A DNA stretch of 64,000 nucleotides from Symplocastrum torsivum CPER-KK1 (GTDB lineage: Bacteria > Cyanobacteriota > Cyanobacteriia > Cyanobacteriales > Coleofasciculaceae): NCBI GenBank assembly GCA_019358875.1, contig JAHHIF010000022.1:1-64000 (forward strand), written 5' to 3'. Positions 8,615 to 18,508 of this stretch are shown in pieces (the stretch's first letter is position 1; each line of letters begins with the position of its first letter). The notes below the pieces were generated by a model. The model made no database searches. It had not been told where the DNA came from and saw only the letters and a list, made by a program, of their open reading frames with translations. Made by a program: the position numbers and the translations under genes.

Positions 8615-10231
8615 ATGGAACGTCAAACTTTTACCTGGGGACTCTCAGGGAGTAAAATTCGCAGAACGGAACGTTGGATTGAGGGGCTGTGGCTGTTGGG
8701 ATTACTTCTGGCAGCGTTGCTCTTGTTTAGTGTTAATTTAGCTACTGTACCATTGCAAGATTGGCGCGAAGGAACAATTGCGCTGGTTGCTCGTGAAATT
8801 GCTACGGTATCGATGGAGTCTTGGCAATGGCTTTATCCAAAGCTTGATGGTAAACCTTATCTAGAAGAGGCACCCTTGCTCCCTTCTTTGATTGCTGGGG
8901 CATACAAGCTTGGTGGTTTTAATGAGTGGACGACACGCTTACCTGGGGCGATTCTGAGCGCTTTTTCAGTACCACTCCTGTATAGTATTGGTCGAGAACT
9001 CTTCCCCTCGCGTCAGAGCGCAATTTTTTCTGGTTTAATTTATCTCACCTTCTTACCACTGGCTTGTACTGGGCGCTTTGCGATCGCAGATGGAACAGCC
9101 CTGTGTTTTGTACTGTTGATGATGTGGTGCATTTTGCGATCGCGTCGTGACTTTCGCACTTCACTCGGCGCGGGTATTGGCTTAAGCTTAATTTGCTTTA
9201 CCAAAGGAATCTTACTTGGGCTTTTAATCCTTGCGATCGCACTCTTGTTTCTTTGTTGGGATACTCCTAGACTGCTTAAGTCGGGTTATTGGTGGTTGGG
9301 CTTGCTCCTTGGCAGTGTACCTGTAGCAGCTTGGTATGCGGGGGGACTGCTGCAATACGGAGAGAGTTTTCTGACGATAGGCATTGACAGCCAATCTCTA
9401 CAGCGCCTTTTGTCACCTATAGAGGGGCAAAGTAGCGCTCCCTGGTACGACTTAGGGGAAACTTTACTATTCTCCGCCCCATGGTTACTGTTTTGGCCTT
9501 ATGGGTTACGGTTGGCTTGGGAACATCGCAATTGGGGCTGGGCAAAACTGGTGCTGATTTGGACTAGTGTTTATGTTTTTGCGATCACACTAACGTTGAT
9601 TAAACTGCCCTGGTATAGTTTACCGATTTACCCGGCATTAGCCCTAGCTGGTGGCGCTCAACTGGCTGAAGTCTGGAATTGGCCAAGTCGCAAATCATAT
9701 CCCCGAATATGGAGTTTGGGCTTGATGCTCTTGGCTCTTGGTGCGGTCGGAATTAGTATTTACTTTGGGATTCGGGGAAGTAGCGATCGCTCTTTAGCCG
9801 TCATTTTTGCCTCACTAGCCTTGACAATGGCAATGGCGGCAGTCTTAGTAGCACGACGTGACCTGCAATTTATATTAATTTTGTTCTGGGGCACGTATAT
9901 CTCGCTGCTGCTTTTTATGACTTCTCCCTATTGGGTGTGGCAATTAAAAGCTGCCTATCCGGTTACAGATATTGGGGCAATACTCAGGCTTCGCACACCT
10001 GAGAGTCAGCTCATTTATGCATCCTTCCCTTCAGAACGTCCTGCACTCAAATTTTATAGCGATCGCCAAGTTATTCCTGCCTCCAATTCTGAACTCAAAC
10101 AGCATTGGGAGCAAGATAAACAACCCTATTTATTACTGGACATCAATACTTTCAACCAGTTGGATTTAGAGCCAGGTCAAAAAATTGCTACTGCGATCGG
10201 TTGGGTCTTGATTACTAAAGATAGCAATTAA
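8615..10231 (+). CDS. GT39/ArnT-like membrane glycosyltransferase
   Basis: 538 aa from the ATG at 8615; an upstream in-frame TTG at 8603 adds only four residues and is less likely. About 10-12 membrane segments. The first lumenal loop contains DWREGTIALVAREI and YLEEAPLLPSLIAGAYKLGG, which match the acidic catalytic loop of GT39/ArnT proteins; TTRLPGAILSAFSVPLLYSI and ELFPSRQSAIFSGLIYLTF follow as in that family. It should transfer a sugar from a polyprenyl-phosphate donor to a lipid or protein on the periplasmic side. Acceptor and donor are unknown. It is not in an obvious operon. Confidence 0.86.
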   Translation: MERQTFTWGLSGSKIRRTERWIEGLWLLGLLLAALLLFSVNLATVPLQDWREGTIALVAREIATVSMESWQWLYPKLDGKPYLEEAPLLPSLIAGAYKLGGFNEWTTRLPGAILSAFSVPLLYSIGRELFPSRQSAIFSGLIYLTFLPLACTGRFAIADGTALCFVLLMMWCILRSRRDFRTSLGAGIGLSLICFTKGILLGLLILAIALLFLCWDTPRLLKSGYWWLGLLLGSVPVAAWYAGGLLQYGESFLTIGIDSQSLQRLLSPIEGQSSAPWYDLGETLLFSAPWLLFWPYGLRLAWEHRNWGWAKLVLIWTSVYVFAITLTLIKLPWYSLPIYPALALAGGAQLAEVWNWPSRKSYPRIWSLGLMLLALGAVGISIYFGIRGSSDRSLAVIFASLALTMAMAAVLVARRDLQFILILFWGTYISLLLFMTSPYWVWQLKAAYPVTDIGAILRLRTPESQLIYASFPSERPALKFYSDRQVIPASNSELKQHWEQDKQPYLLLDINTFNQLDLEPGQKIATAIGWVLITKDSN

Positions 10232-10319
10232 CAAGAGCCGACGAGAAATCCCTATTAGTCATGAAGGCGGGTTTATCGAAGCGTCGCGAGTTTAGCAACA
10301 ACGGCACGCTTTGGGGATG

Positions 10320-10411
10320 ATAGTCGGAGAAACCTCCGTCCCTCCGGCTTCCCCCTTGAAGCCAGAAACCGCCTACGCCGTAAGGCACTGGCGGTAGTTC
10401 ATCCTTCAATC
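10320..10411. repeat. Cluster of short stem-loops ending in GTAGTTCATCC
   Basis: Between the convergent GT39 and ABC1 genes there are several adjacent palindromes: GGAGAAACCTCC, GGCTTC-CCCCTT-GAAGCC (about 10349-10366), and a CTACGCC...GGCGGTAG arm pair. The block ends in GTAGTTCATCC. Such structured ends, with a GTAGTTCA-type tail, are seen at the right ends of IS200/IS605-group elements in cyanobacteria, so this may be a decayed transposon end. No tnpA or tnpB coding sequence remains. It could also simply be a bidirectional terminator. Confidence 0.4.
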
Positions 10412-10449
10412 CCCACTAACCCTAGTCTCCTGCCCTTACAGCTAGATTC

Positions 10450-12567
10450 CTAAATCACAGCCGCAGGCGGCAAAATTAACTTCGGGGCTGGGGCAGTCTT
10501 CGGCTTGCTACCATTTTTTGCAGCATCTTGAGCGGCATCCTTGAGTAAAGCCTCGCGAATCATCCGCGCAATCACTCGTTGCGCTAAACCACCCGCAATT
10601 TTTTGCCCCATCCGCTGAGTTTCTGGCTTCATTAGCAGTTGAGGAATTACGGGTACTAGCTGCATCGGGTCAAAGCCAGGAGTTTCTTTCAAAATCTCCC
10701 AAATCCGCTTGATATGCTCCGCACTCTGCGCTTCCTCTACAGTTGTCACGGTTGTACGCTTCTGTGCCAATCCCAAACGTTCACGTAGGGAGTAGGAAAC
10801 ATTATCCAATGTCCGACGCCCGTAGGTATCGATCGCCTTCACAACTTCCTCCACCAACTGCTCTCGGATAAACGCACCGCGTTCAGAGAAGAGAAACTCT
10901 AGCGTCTGATTCAGTACTTGATTGAGGTCGTAATCGGAACTGCTGCCAGCATTCCGTAACAAATTCTCTAGACGGTTCCAGCGGAAACGACCATCTTTAA
11001 AGAGCAAGTCCTTCAATGAAGCACGTAATTGTGGTGAAGGGTCAGTCAACAGGCGTTTAGCCACGTAGGGATAAGCTTTCGAGAGTACCTTGAATTCCGG
11101 ATCGACATTAATTGCAATCCCTTCTAAGGTGACCAAGGAACGAATAATCAGTGCATAGTAGGCAGGGACTCGGAAGGGATACTCGTACATCAACGCCGAC
11201 AACTGGTCAGTAATGCTCTTAAAGTTGAGTTCCGCAACACTTGCTCCCAAAGCATCACTAAAGACATTTGCCAGGGCGGGAATGATTGGTGTCAAATCGG
11301 TATCTGGGGTTAGAAATTCCAGATTCACGTAGTCGCGTGCCAAGCCGGCAAAGTCACGATTGACTAAATGGACAACCGCCTCAATCAAACCGTAGCGTTG
11401 GTATGGCTTAACTTCGCTCATCATGCCAAAGTCAAGGTAAGCTAGCTTCCCCTCAGGTGTTGCCAGTAGATTACCAGGATGAGGATCAGCGTGGAAGAAT
11501 CCATGTTCTAACAACTGCCGCAAGGAACACTGCACCCCCATATTGATTAGATGCCTTGCATCAATCCCTTGCTCCTTAATTGCTACCATATTGGTCAGCT
11601 TTACGCCCGTTATCCACTCCATTGTCAGGACACGCCGTCCTGTATATTCCCAGTAGATTCGCGGCACGTAAATATCTTCGAGGTGACCGTAAAGCTTGGA
11701 AAAACGCTCAGCATTACGTCCTTCTAGGGTGTAGTCCATTTCTTCAAAGATGCGGGTGGCAAATTCATCCATAATTGCCACCAAGTCGCTACGCACCTGC
11801 TTGAAGTTCTTTTGTACCCAAATAGCTAGGCTACGCAGGATGTAGACATCTAGGGCGATACGACGAGCAAGTCCTGGTCGTTGCACCTTTACGGCTACTG
11901 TTTCACCTGTCTTGAGCTTGCCTTTATAGACTTGTCCAAGCGAAGCGGCAGCTACAGGTTGAGGGGTAAGTTCAGCATAAATCTGATCAGGGCGACCGCC
12001 TAATTCTTCTTCTATAAATTGGTACGCCAGTTCATTGGGAAAGGGTGGCAATTGATCTTGTAGCAGTGTCAACTCTTCCAAGAAGACGGTTGGGACTAAG
12101 TCCGGTCGTGTTGAGAGTGCCTGACCGACTTTAATGTAAGCGGGCCCCAATTTGGTTAAGATTTTCCGTAGTTGAATCGCTCGATGCCGCTGATTTCGCT
12201 CAGTGCGACCTAAAACGCCATCCAGCCATAGATTCAGGGCAAAGCCAATTGATGGTAAGACAATGTTGAGAAAGCGCCCTAAGACTTGGAACGGTGCCTT
12301 ACGGTACTTCGCCATAATTGCGACAGGGTCATAACGCAGTACTTCTGTCTGCAAGACAGGTACTGTCTCCACTGACGCTTCGGCTGGCACCGATGTCGGG
12401 CTTAACTCATACTCAACGGCGATCGCATCTGGCACAACGCTCCCGTTAACTGGGAGCTTTGCTTCATACGTCATCGATTCTGCTTGCCTTTGCACCTGGC
12501 TCGACTCTTCCACCACGGCTCTTGAGTCTATTTCAGGGGAGGCAGGGGAAACTGTTTTAACATTCAT
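10450..12567 (-). CDS. ABC1/AarF (UbiB)-family atypical kinase
   Basis: 705 aa, long for the family because of an extra ~100-residue N-terminus rich in Glu/Ser/Val and a ~200-residue C-terminal extension. Diagnostic motifs are KVGQALSTRPDLVP (the KxGQ signature, about residue 146), AAASLGQVYKGKL (Ala-rich loop in place of the Gly loop), VAVKVQRPG (catalytic Lys), HADPHPGNLL and LAYLDFGMM (about 370, Asp of DFG). In plants and cyanobacteria these proteins (ABC1K) act in plastoquinone/tocopherol metabolism and stress response at thylakoids; the exact role here is inferred. The C-terminal hydrophobic stretch (IPQLLMKPETQ onward) is helical. Divergent from recN with ~395 bp between starts. Confidence 0.9.
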   Translation of the reverse strand: MNVKTVSPASPEIDSRAVVEESSQVQRQAESMTYEAKLPVNGSVVPDAIAVEYELSPTSVPAEASVETVPVLQTEVLRYDPVAIMAKYRKAPFQVLGRFLNIVLPSIGFALNLWLDGVLGRTERNQRHRAIQLRKILTKLGPAYIKVGQALSTRPDLVPTVFLEELTLLQDQLPPFPNELAYQFIEEELGGRPDQIYAELTPQPVAAASLGQVYKGKLKTGETVAVKVQRPGLARRIALDVYILRSLAIWVQKNFKQVRSDLVAIMDEFATRIFEEMDYTLEGRNAERFSKLYGHLEDIYVPRIYWEYTGRRVLTMEWITGVKLTNMVAIKEQGIDARHLINMGVQCSLRQLLEHGFFHADPHPGNLLATPEGKLAYLDFGMMSEVKPYQRYGLIEAVVHLVNRDFAGLARDYVNLEFLTPDTDLTPIIPALANVFSDALGASVAELNFKSITDQLSALMYEYPFRVPAYYALIIRSLVTLEGIAINVDPEFKVLSKAYPYVAKRLLTDPSPQLRASLKDLLFKDGRFRWNRLENLLRNAGSSSDYDLNQVLNQTLEFLFSERGAFIREQLVEEVVKAIDTYGRRTLDNVSYSLRERLGLAQKRTTVTTVEEAQSAEHIKRIWEILKETPGFDPMQLVPVIPQLLMKPETQRMGQKIAGGLAQRVIARMIREALLKDAAQDAAKNGSKPKTAPAPKLILPPAAVI

Positions 12568-12962
12568 ATTGGTTAGGGACCGACAGGAGCGACTCTGTAA
12601 AGTATTGTAACAATAACTGTTATGGGCACTATAAAACCCGATTTACCTTCGTTGGGACGACTTCCAGTTCCTTGCTTTTACCATTGAGCAGAACGAGTCA
12701 CTCTGGCGTTCAACATCTTGACACTAAATCTACACTGGTTTTTGGTAGCAACTACAACTCTCATTGGCTCAACTGCCACTATTTCCTATAAATATTTACT
12801 TAAGTTGATGTCGATCGCCTCTTCCCTCTAGGTGAATTTTGTATCCCGCTCACTCTATTTACTGATTACAAAGATTGGCAAGAGTTGGCTCAAACGGCTA
12901 TTTGTCAAATTCTAGATTCGTTAGTTCTGACCCGTCCGCCTCACATAAATGTCTAAATTGCC
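12568..12962. other. Divergent promoter region of ABC1 kinase and recN
   Basis: About 395 bp without a gene. A short palindrome TAACA-ATAAC-TGTTA lies near 12606-12620, close to the ABC1 start. No other recognisable signal. Confidence 0.45.
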
Positions 12963-14771
12963 ATGCTACTTTCTTTACGAATTCATAACTTTGCCTTAAT
13001 CGACAAACTAGAACTAGAATTTGGGGTTGGTCTGAATGTCCTAACTGGCGAAACGGGTGCTGGAAAGTCGATTATTTTGGACGCGATTGATGTCGCTTTG
13101 GGTGGCAAAGTCAGCAATCGGCTGATTCGGAGTGGAACAGAACGCGCCTCGGTAGAAGCCACGTTTCGGGCTGATTCTGCGTTGATTGCCTGGTTGAGTG
13201 AGCAGGAGATTGACTTGCTAGATGAAGCGGATTTAGTTTGTAGCCGGGAGATTGCCGTTAATCAAGGAAGCCTCCGATCGCGATCGCGAGTCAATGGTGT
13301 ATTGGTCAACCGCCAGTTGATGGAAAGGCTACGTGAGCGTTTGGTAGAAATCACCGCTCAAGGTCAAACTGTGCAACTCATGGCACCTGCACTCCAACGA
13401 GGACTACTTGACCTTTACGGCGGTTCTTCCCTCATCCAGCAACGCGATCGCGTTGCCTCAGCCTATATGGCTAGCCAAGAAGCCTCGAAAGCCTTGGAGA
13501 AGCGGCGGCAATCTGAGCAACAACGCTTGCAACGACTCGATTGGTTAGAATACCAAACTCAAGAACTGAGTACTGTTCACCTGAATGATCCCGATGAACT
13601 GGAACATCTTGAACAAGAACGCCAGCGTTTGAGCCATGTTGTCGAACTTCAGCAGCAGAGTTACTTGGTGTATCAAGCACTCTATCAAAATGACGGGGGA
13701 GCGTCGGCGTGTGCTGATTTATTGGCAGAAGCGGAAGCCAACTTGAGTGATATGGTGCGCTACGACAGCCAATTGCAATCAGTGCTGGACATGGTTAGTG
13801 CCGCACTGGCGCAGGTAGTAGAAGCCAGTCATGAAATTAATGCTTATGGGGATGGACTGGAAACTGATCCCCAACGTTTACAAGAAGTAGAAGATCGAAT
13901 TCAGGCACTTAAACAAATTTGCCGTAAATATGGCCCAACCCTTGCCGATGCGATCGCACACTATGAGAAACTCCAGGCGGAACTGGCAGAACTCGGTGGT
14001 GAAGGTCAATCGCTAGAAGATCTAGAAGCCACCTATTCGCTATGTCAGGAAAGCTTAACTCGTGAATGTACCCAGCTAACGCAGTTACGCCGCACGGCAG
14101 CTGAAAAATTGGAAAAACGCTTGGTCGAGGAACTAAGGCCACTGGCAATGGAAAAGGTGAAGTTTCAAGTTGCGATCGCACCAATGCCGCCTTCGGGTGC
14201 GGGTGGTGACCAAGTCACCTTTTACTTCTCTCCTAACCCTGGAGAACCTCTACAACCCCTTTCTGCAACCGCTTCGGGTGGAGAAATGAGCCGCTTTTTG
14301 CTAGCGTTAAAGGCTTGTTTCTCAAATACTACGGGCGCATGGGGAACCCTGATTTTTGATGAAATTGATGTGGGAGTTTCCGGTCGCGTCGCACAAGCGA
14401 TCGCCCAAAAGCTAAACCAACTCAGTCATCAACATCAAGTCCTCTGTGTCACTCACCAACCCTTAATTGCCGCGATGGCAGATCGGCACTTCCGAGTCGA
14501 TAAACAGGTCATTGACCAACCGCTTGTACTCACCTCGAAAAAACGCGCCTCCAGTAAAGGTAATGGTAACGGCAAAGCCAGTCCTGAAGTGGAAGAGCAA
14601 CTCCCATTAGAACTTCCTGACATTCGTACCGTTGTCCGAGTCAGCCTTCTCGACAATCTCTCCCATCGTCGCGATGAAATTGCTCAACTTGCGGGTGGAC
14701 AGTCGGCTCAAGAAGCGATGACATTTGCCGAATCTCTCCTGGAAAAAGCACAACATATCAAGTCGGTTTGA
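12963..14771 (+). CDS. recN: DNA repair protein RecN
   Basis: 602 aa, slightly longer than typical RecN (~550) because of a Lys/Gly/Asn-rich insert before the last 60 residues. SMC-like ATPase for double-strand break repair. N-terminus MLLSLRIHNFALIDKLELEF, Walker A GETGAGKS near residue 30, coiled-coil arms at about 160-380 with a short hinge, then the ABC signature TASGGEMSRFLLALK near 437, Walker B LIFDEIDVGVSG near 462 and the H-loop VTHQPLIAAMADRHF near 495. The insert at about 525-550 (KKRASSKGNGNGKASPEVEE) falls in a surface region and does not break a motif. The ATG at 12963 is directly before the conserved N-terminus. Confidence 0.96.
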   Translation: MLLSLRIHNFALIDKLELEFGVGLNVLTGETGAGKSIILDAIDVALGGKVSNRLIRSGTERASVEATFRADSALIAWLSEQEIDLLDEADLVCSREIAVNQGSLRSRSRVNGVLVNRQLMERLRERLVEITAQGQTVQLMAPALQRGLLDLYGGSSLIQQRDRVASAYMASQEASKALEKRRQSEQQRLQRLDWLEYQTQELSTVHLNDPDELEHLEQERQRLSHVVELQQQSYLVYQALYQNDGGASACADLLAEAEANLSDMVRYDSQLQSVLDMVSAALAQVVEASHEINAYGDGLETDPQRLQEVEDRIQALKQICRKYGPTLADAIAHYEKLQAELAELGGEGQSLEDLEATYSLCQESLTRECTQLTQLRRTAAEKLEKRLVEELRPLAMEKVKFQVAIAPMPPSGAGGDQVTFYFSPNPGEPLQPLSATASGGEMSRFLLALKACFSNTTGAWGTLIFDEIDVGVSGRVAQAIAQKLNQLSHQHQVLCVTHQPLIAAMADRHFRVDKQVIDQPLVLTSKKRASSKGNGNGKASPEVEEQLPLELPDIRTVVRVSLLDNLSHRRDEIAQLAGGQSAQEAMTFAESLLEKAQHIKSV

Positions 14772-14856
14772 GTGCTTCGTAGATAATTTTGCCGCTTTTT
14801 GTTCAGTGGCAAAGGGCAACAGACAGAGAATAGACCTGTCTTGAAAGTCGGGAACA

Positions 14857-14876
14857 GGGAATGGGGAATGGGGAAC
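14857..14876. repeat. Heptamer repeat GGGAATG (STRR type)
   Basis: GGGAATG occurs as about three direct copies downstream of recN. Short tandem heptamers of this kind (STRRs) are common between genes of filamentous cyanobacteria. Confidence 0.7.
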
Positions 14877-14926
14877 TCCCGTTAATGTCCTAACATTTGT
14901 GGCTACTGCTATAGCTCTCAACAAAT

Positions 14927-14950
14927 AACCAACAACCAACAACCAACAAC
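14927..14950. repeat. Heptamer repeat AACCAAC (STRR type)
   Basis: Three perfect AACCAAC copies followed by AAC. It lies 50 bp from the GGGAATG array but has an unrelated unit. Confidence 0.8.
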
Positions 14951-15168
14951 GACCTGCTATGCTACACTCTTCGTTTACCCCAATTCACAAAACAGACTAC
15001 TAGTTGTCAACGCCCAATCCTTAGACTCTCGTGAGTTTTCGTTCTCTTATACTACCCAAGAGGATATAGTCTAGAATTGGCTCACAAGGCACAGTAAGTC
15101 TTAGTAATAAATCTATAAAATATTATTCTGCGTGTGCCAGAAAAGTTCTCTGAACCCAAAATAGAGAT

Positions 15169-17793
15169 ATGAAAGCTGCATCTTCCCGTCCGTCTGGTTT
15201 GGATTATCGTGAGACTATTGATATTTCCGCCGAGTCCGAAGACCAGAGTGGGCACGAACAACAGCAATCCTCTGCCAGTGCCTTAACCACAACAAAGGGA
15301 ACGTTTTCTGCATTTCTTGCTCCCTTAACTCAGGATACTTTCAGACAAGTCGTCACGGAAGTAGAAGGCAAGCTTGGAGTTGTCAATCAAACTCTGTCCA
15401 TGCTGGATAGCTTGCTGGATGCACAGGGTTTTGATGCCATCCTTGATGAAATGCTGCGTTCTATCGCCGCAAAAACAGGGGAACTCTTGGGTGCCGATCG
15501 CACAACTATTTTTGTAAAGGATGAAGACAGGAATGAGCTTTGGTCGATTGTTGCCAAAGACAAGGGGGGCGGTTCCTTAGAAATTCGTATTCCAGCCGAT
15601 CACGGTAGTATTGCCGCTGATGTGGCGATCACTAAGCAAGTTATTAATATTCCCTACGATCTTTTTGATGATCCGCGCTCGGCTGGAGCTAAAGAGCAAT
15701 ACGAGAGAACTGGATATCGTACCTATACAATGTTGGCTCTACCTCTGTTAAACGAGCACGGAGATTTAGTTGCCGTTGTCCAACTACTCAATAAATTAAA
15801 GCCGACTCTCAACCCAAACGCTCCCCTGGAAGAAAAAATTGAGCGAAATGGTTTCACAACTGAAGATGAAAGGGTTTTTGAGGACTTTGCCCCTTCGATT
15901 CAACTGATTATGGAGTCGTCGCGATCGCTGCGACGAGCAACCCAAAGACAACAAGCAGCTCAAGCTCTTATATCGGCAACGAACTCACTCAGCAAAAGTA
16001 GCCTGGATCTGCAAGAAACCCTTAACAAGGTTATGGATGAGGCGAAGCAACTGATGAATGCTCATCGCAGTACGCTGTGGCTAATTGACCATGATCGCAA
16101 TGATCTATGGACAAAAATTCCGATTGAAGGCACTTTAAAAGAACTCCGCCTCCCACTTGATATGAACTCCTTTGCAGGTCAAGTGGCGCATACAGGAGAG
16201 CCAGTGAACATTGGGTTCGATTTGTATAACCACCCCAACTCAGAAACGTCCAAGCAAACCGATCAAAAAACGCACTATCGTACTTGCAGTATGTTGTGTA
16301 TGCCAGTGTTTAATGCTGATACAGAGTTGATTGGTGTGACACAACTAATCAACAAAAAGAAGCAGGGTGAATTTCCAGAATATGATCCGGCTAGCTGGCC
16401 GGAAGCCCCAGAGTGCTGGAGAGCAAGCTTCAATCGGACTGATCAAGAGTTCATGGAGGCGTTTAATATTCAAGCAGGTGTCGCCCTGCAAAATGCGAAG
16501 TTGTTCGATACGGTGAAACAACAGGAGCAAATGCAACGTGATATCTTACGCAGTCTCTCCGATGGAGTAATCTCTACAGATAAAGAAGGGAAGATTATTG
16601 CGGTAAATGAGAGCGCGAAGGAATTACTAGGCTTAGATGAACGAGTCCGGCTAGAAGGAGAACTGATTAGTGAAATTCTCCGAATTGAGGACAAAGACAA
16701 AAAAGATGACAATAAGTTTGTTCAATGGTTCAATAACGCTTTACTTGGAAAAGACCCTAGAACACGTCAGCAATACTATCCTGATCAAACGTTGTTATCG
16801 AGAGGAAATGAGCAACAACGGAGTGTTAACTTATCGCTAAACACGATCGCCGATGCCGCTGACAATACTAAAGTCCGAGGGGCTTTGGTAGTCATGGAAG
16901 ACATCAGTGATGAGAAGCGGCTCAAGAGTACAATGTACCGCTACATGACCCAAGAGCTAGCAGAAGAATTGCTGAGGCTAGATGATGCCAAACTAGGAGG
17001 CGATCGCAAAGAAGTTTCAATTTTATTCTCCGATATTCGCAGCTACACCGCTTTAACGGAAAGCCTAGAAGCCGAAGAAGTGGTGGGAATGCTCAACGAG
17101 TATTTTGAGTCAATGGTTGAGGCAATTTTTAAATACAAAGGCACCCTTGACAAGTACATTGGTGATGCAATTATGGCGGTTTTTGGCTCACCCCTACCGC
17201 TCAAAGACCATGCGTGGAGAGCCGTGCAAACGTCCTTAGAAATGCGCTATCGCCTCCTGGACTTTAATAACCGTCGCCTCGCTGACAACAAGATACCAAT
17301 CCGAATTGGCATTGGCATTAACTCAGACAGTGTGATTAGCGGCAATATTGGTTCTAGTAAACGCATGGAGTTTACGGCGATTGGTGACGGGGTGAATTTG
17401 GGTTCTCGTCTCGAAAGTGCCAGCAAGCAATACGGCTGTGACATCATTATTAGCGAATCTACCTATAAACCCTGTGCTAACCAGATATTGGTGCGCGAAC
17501 TTGACAAAATTGTGGTGAAGGGCAAGACCCAACCTGTATCGATTTATGAACTGATTGGGCTAAGCTCTGACGCTATGTCTGATCAGAAGCAGATGGTGAT
17601 TGAACACTATCACAAAGGACGTGAGCTTTATCTCAATCGCGACTTTGCCTTTGCGATTGGTGAGTTTGCTCAAGTGCTGAAATTTGACCCCAATGATAAA
17701 CCTGCTGATATGCACCTAGCACGTTGTCAGCACTGGCTCAAAACACCCCCACCGGATAGTTGGGATGGTGCTTGGACTTTGACGGAGAAGTAA
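15169..17793 (+). CDS. cyaB: Class III adenylyl cyclase, CyaB1-like (GAF-GAF-PAS-CHD-TPR)
   Basis: 874 aa. Order of domains: unstructured N-terminus (1-75), GAF-A (~80-245), GAF-B (~270-440), PAS (~455-575), cyclase catalytic domain (~610-795), C-terminal TPR-like part (~808-860). This is the layout and length of Anabaena CyaB1, whose GAF domains bind cAMP. The catalytic domain keeps the first metal Asp in LFSDIRSYTALTES, the substrate Lys and second metal Asp in DKYIGDAIMAVFG, and Thr in place of the usual purine-binding Asp in FTAIGDGVNLGSRLE, the class IIIb pattern. A soluble, cytoplasmic cAMP producer is predicted. GAF-B has NKxnFD-like elements (PVNIGFDLYNHPN; GAF-A has VINIPYDLFDDPR), fitting cyclic-nucleotide-binding GAFs. 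Start ATG 15169. Confidence 0.92.
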   Translation: MKAASSRPSGLDYRETIDISAESEDQSGHEQQQSSASALTTTKGTFSAFLAPLTQDTFRQVVTEVEGKLGVVNQTLSMLDSLLDAQGFDAILDEMLRSIAAKTGELLGADRTTIFVKDEDRNELWSIVAKDKGGGSLEIRIPADHGSIAADVAITKQVINIPYDLFDDPRSAGAKEQYERTGYRTYTMLALPLLNEHGDLVAVVQLLNKLKPTLNPNAPLEEKIERNGFTTEDERVFEDFAPSIQLIMESSRSLRRATQRQQAAQALISATNSLSKSSLDLQETLNKVMDEAKQLMNAHRSTLWLIDHDRNDLWTKIPIEGTLKELRLPLDMNSFAGQVAHTGEPVNIGFDLYNHPNSETSKQTDQKTHYRTCSMLCMPVFNADTELIGVTQLINKKKQGEFPEYDPASWPEAPECWRASFNRTDQEFMEAFNIQAGVALQNAKLFDTVKQQEQMQRDILRSLSDGVISTDKEGKIIAVNESAKELLGLDERVRLEGELISEILRIEDKDKKDDNKFVQWFNNALLGKDPRTRQQYYPDQTLLSRGNEQQRSVNLSLNTIADAADNTKVRGALVVMEDISDEKRLKSTMYRYMTQELAEELLRLDDAKLGGDRKEVSILFSDIRSYTALTESLEAEEVVGMLNEYFESMVEAIFKYKGTLDKYIGDAIMAVFGSPLPLKDHAWRAVQTSLEMRYRLLDFNNRRLADNKIPIRIGIGINSDSVISGNIGSSKRMEFTAIGDGVNLGSRLESASKQYGCDIIISESTYKPCANQILVRELDKIVVKGKTQPVSIYELIGLSSDAMSDQKQMVIEHYHKGRELYLNRDFAFAIGEFAQVLKFDPNDKPADMHLARCQHWLKTPPPDSWDGAWTLTEK

Positions 17794-17967
17794 GTAAGCT
17801 GATCGGCATTTAAATTTAATATTGAATAAGCGTAACTTTTTGTTAACTGTAGACGCTAACGCCGACGGGGAGCAAGGCAGAATTGAGTGGCTAGCTTCGT
17901 TGATGTATTGTTTTGCTCTCATTCCCTAGTCGCTTCGCGTCAGGGTGACTTCCCTCTCGTGTCTGTT

Positions 17968-17991
17968 AAAAGCCCGCTTCGGTGGGCTTTT
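17968..17991 (+). terminator. Rho-independent-type terminator downstream of the CyaB-like gene
   Basis: AAAGCCCGC-TTCG-GTGGGCTTTT forms a GC-rich stem closed by a TTCG tetraloop and ends in a T-run. It lies about 175 bp after the cyclase stop and can work on either strand. Confidence 0.75.
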
Positions 17992-18508
17992 GGGCTGGTA
18001 AATTAAACGCGATCGCGATTGCCAGAAACTCAGGCATAAACATGAAGCATGAGATCAATTAATTATCAAAAAGCGCCCCAGATTCGATGGCAGCTTCTAT
18101 ATTGGTATAGATTACTCATTAAAATGCCAGTTTAGGATTAGCGAGCTTCTGCCAACCAGAGAGAAAAGCTAAGGTATATCTTTTTGAACGTTTGTATTGT
18201 CCAGCCACTGTCATCTACTCATGCGAACGTTGGTTAGGAGGCATCTAACCGAAGAGGTGGGTTGGGTTGCAAATCTGAGAAGTCTGGCTATCTACCGAGA
18301 TTTATCTGTTAACAGCAACGTTTAGTCTGTCCAAGGCGGACGTACCTAGGGTGAAACCCAAAAATAATTAACGTAGTCTACAGCAGTAAGGAAAAGTCAG
18401 GGAGCTATGTGAGCCAGATCATTGCCTAGGGAAGCCGTAACGTATCTAATTGCTGTAGTAACGTGGTACTGAGGACAGTTCTTGCCAATTTTTGTTATTT
18501 AGTTGTGA
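17992..18508. other. Intergenic region upstream of the CHASE2 kinase
   Basis: About 515 bp after the terminator. It holds a HIP1-type octamer near 18010 and a partial CRP-like half-site (TGTGA-N6-TCATT at 18408-18423), too weak to call. No gene seen. Confidence 0.45.

Larger units (their letters stand above)
14772..15168. other. Intergenic region with heptamer repeats
   Basis: About 400 bp between recN and the CyaB-like gene. It holds two short tandem heptamer arrays, described separately, and otherwise no gene or clear terminator. Confidence 0.5.

Noticed and set aside
18408-18423. Second CRP-like site, TGTGA-N6-TCATT
   Set aside because: The right arm has two mismatches, expected by chance in 64 kb.
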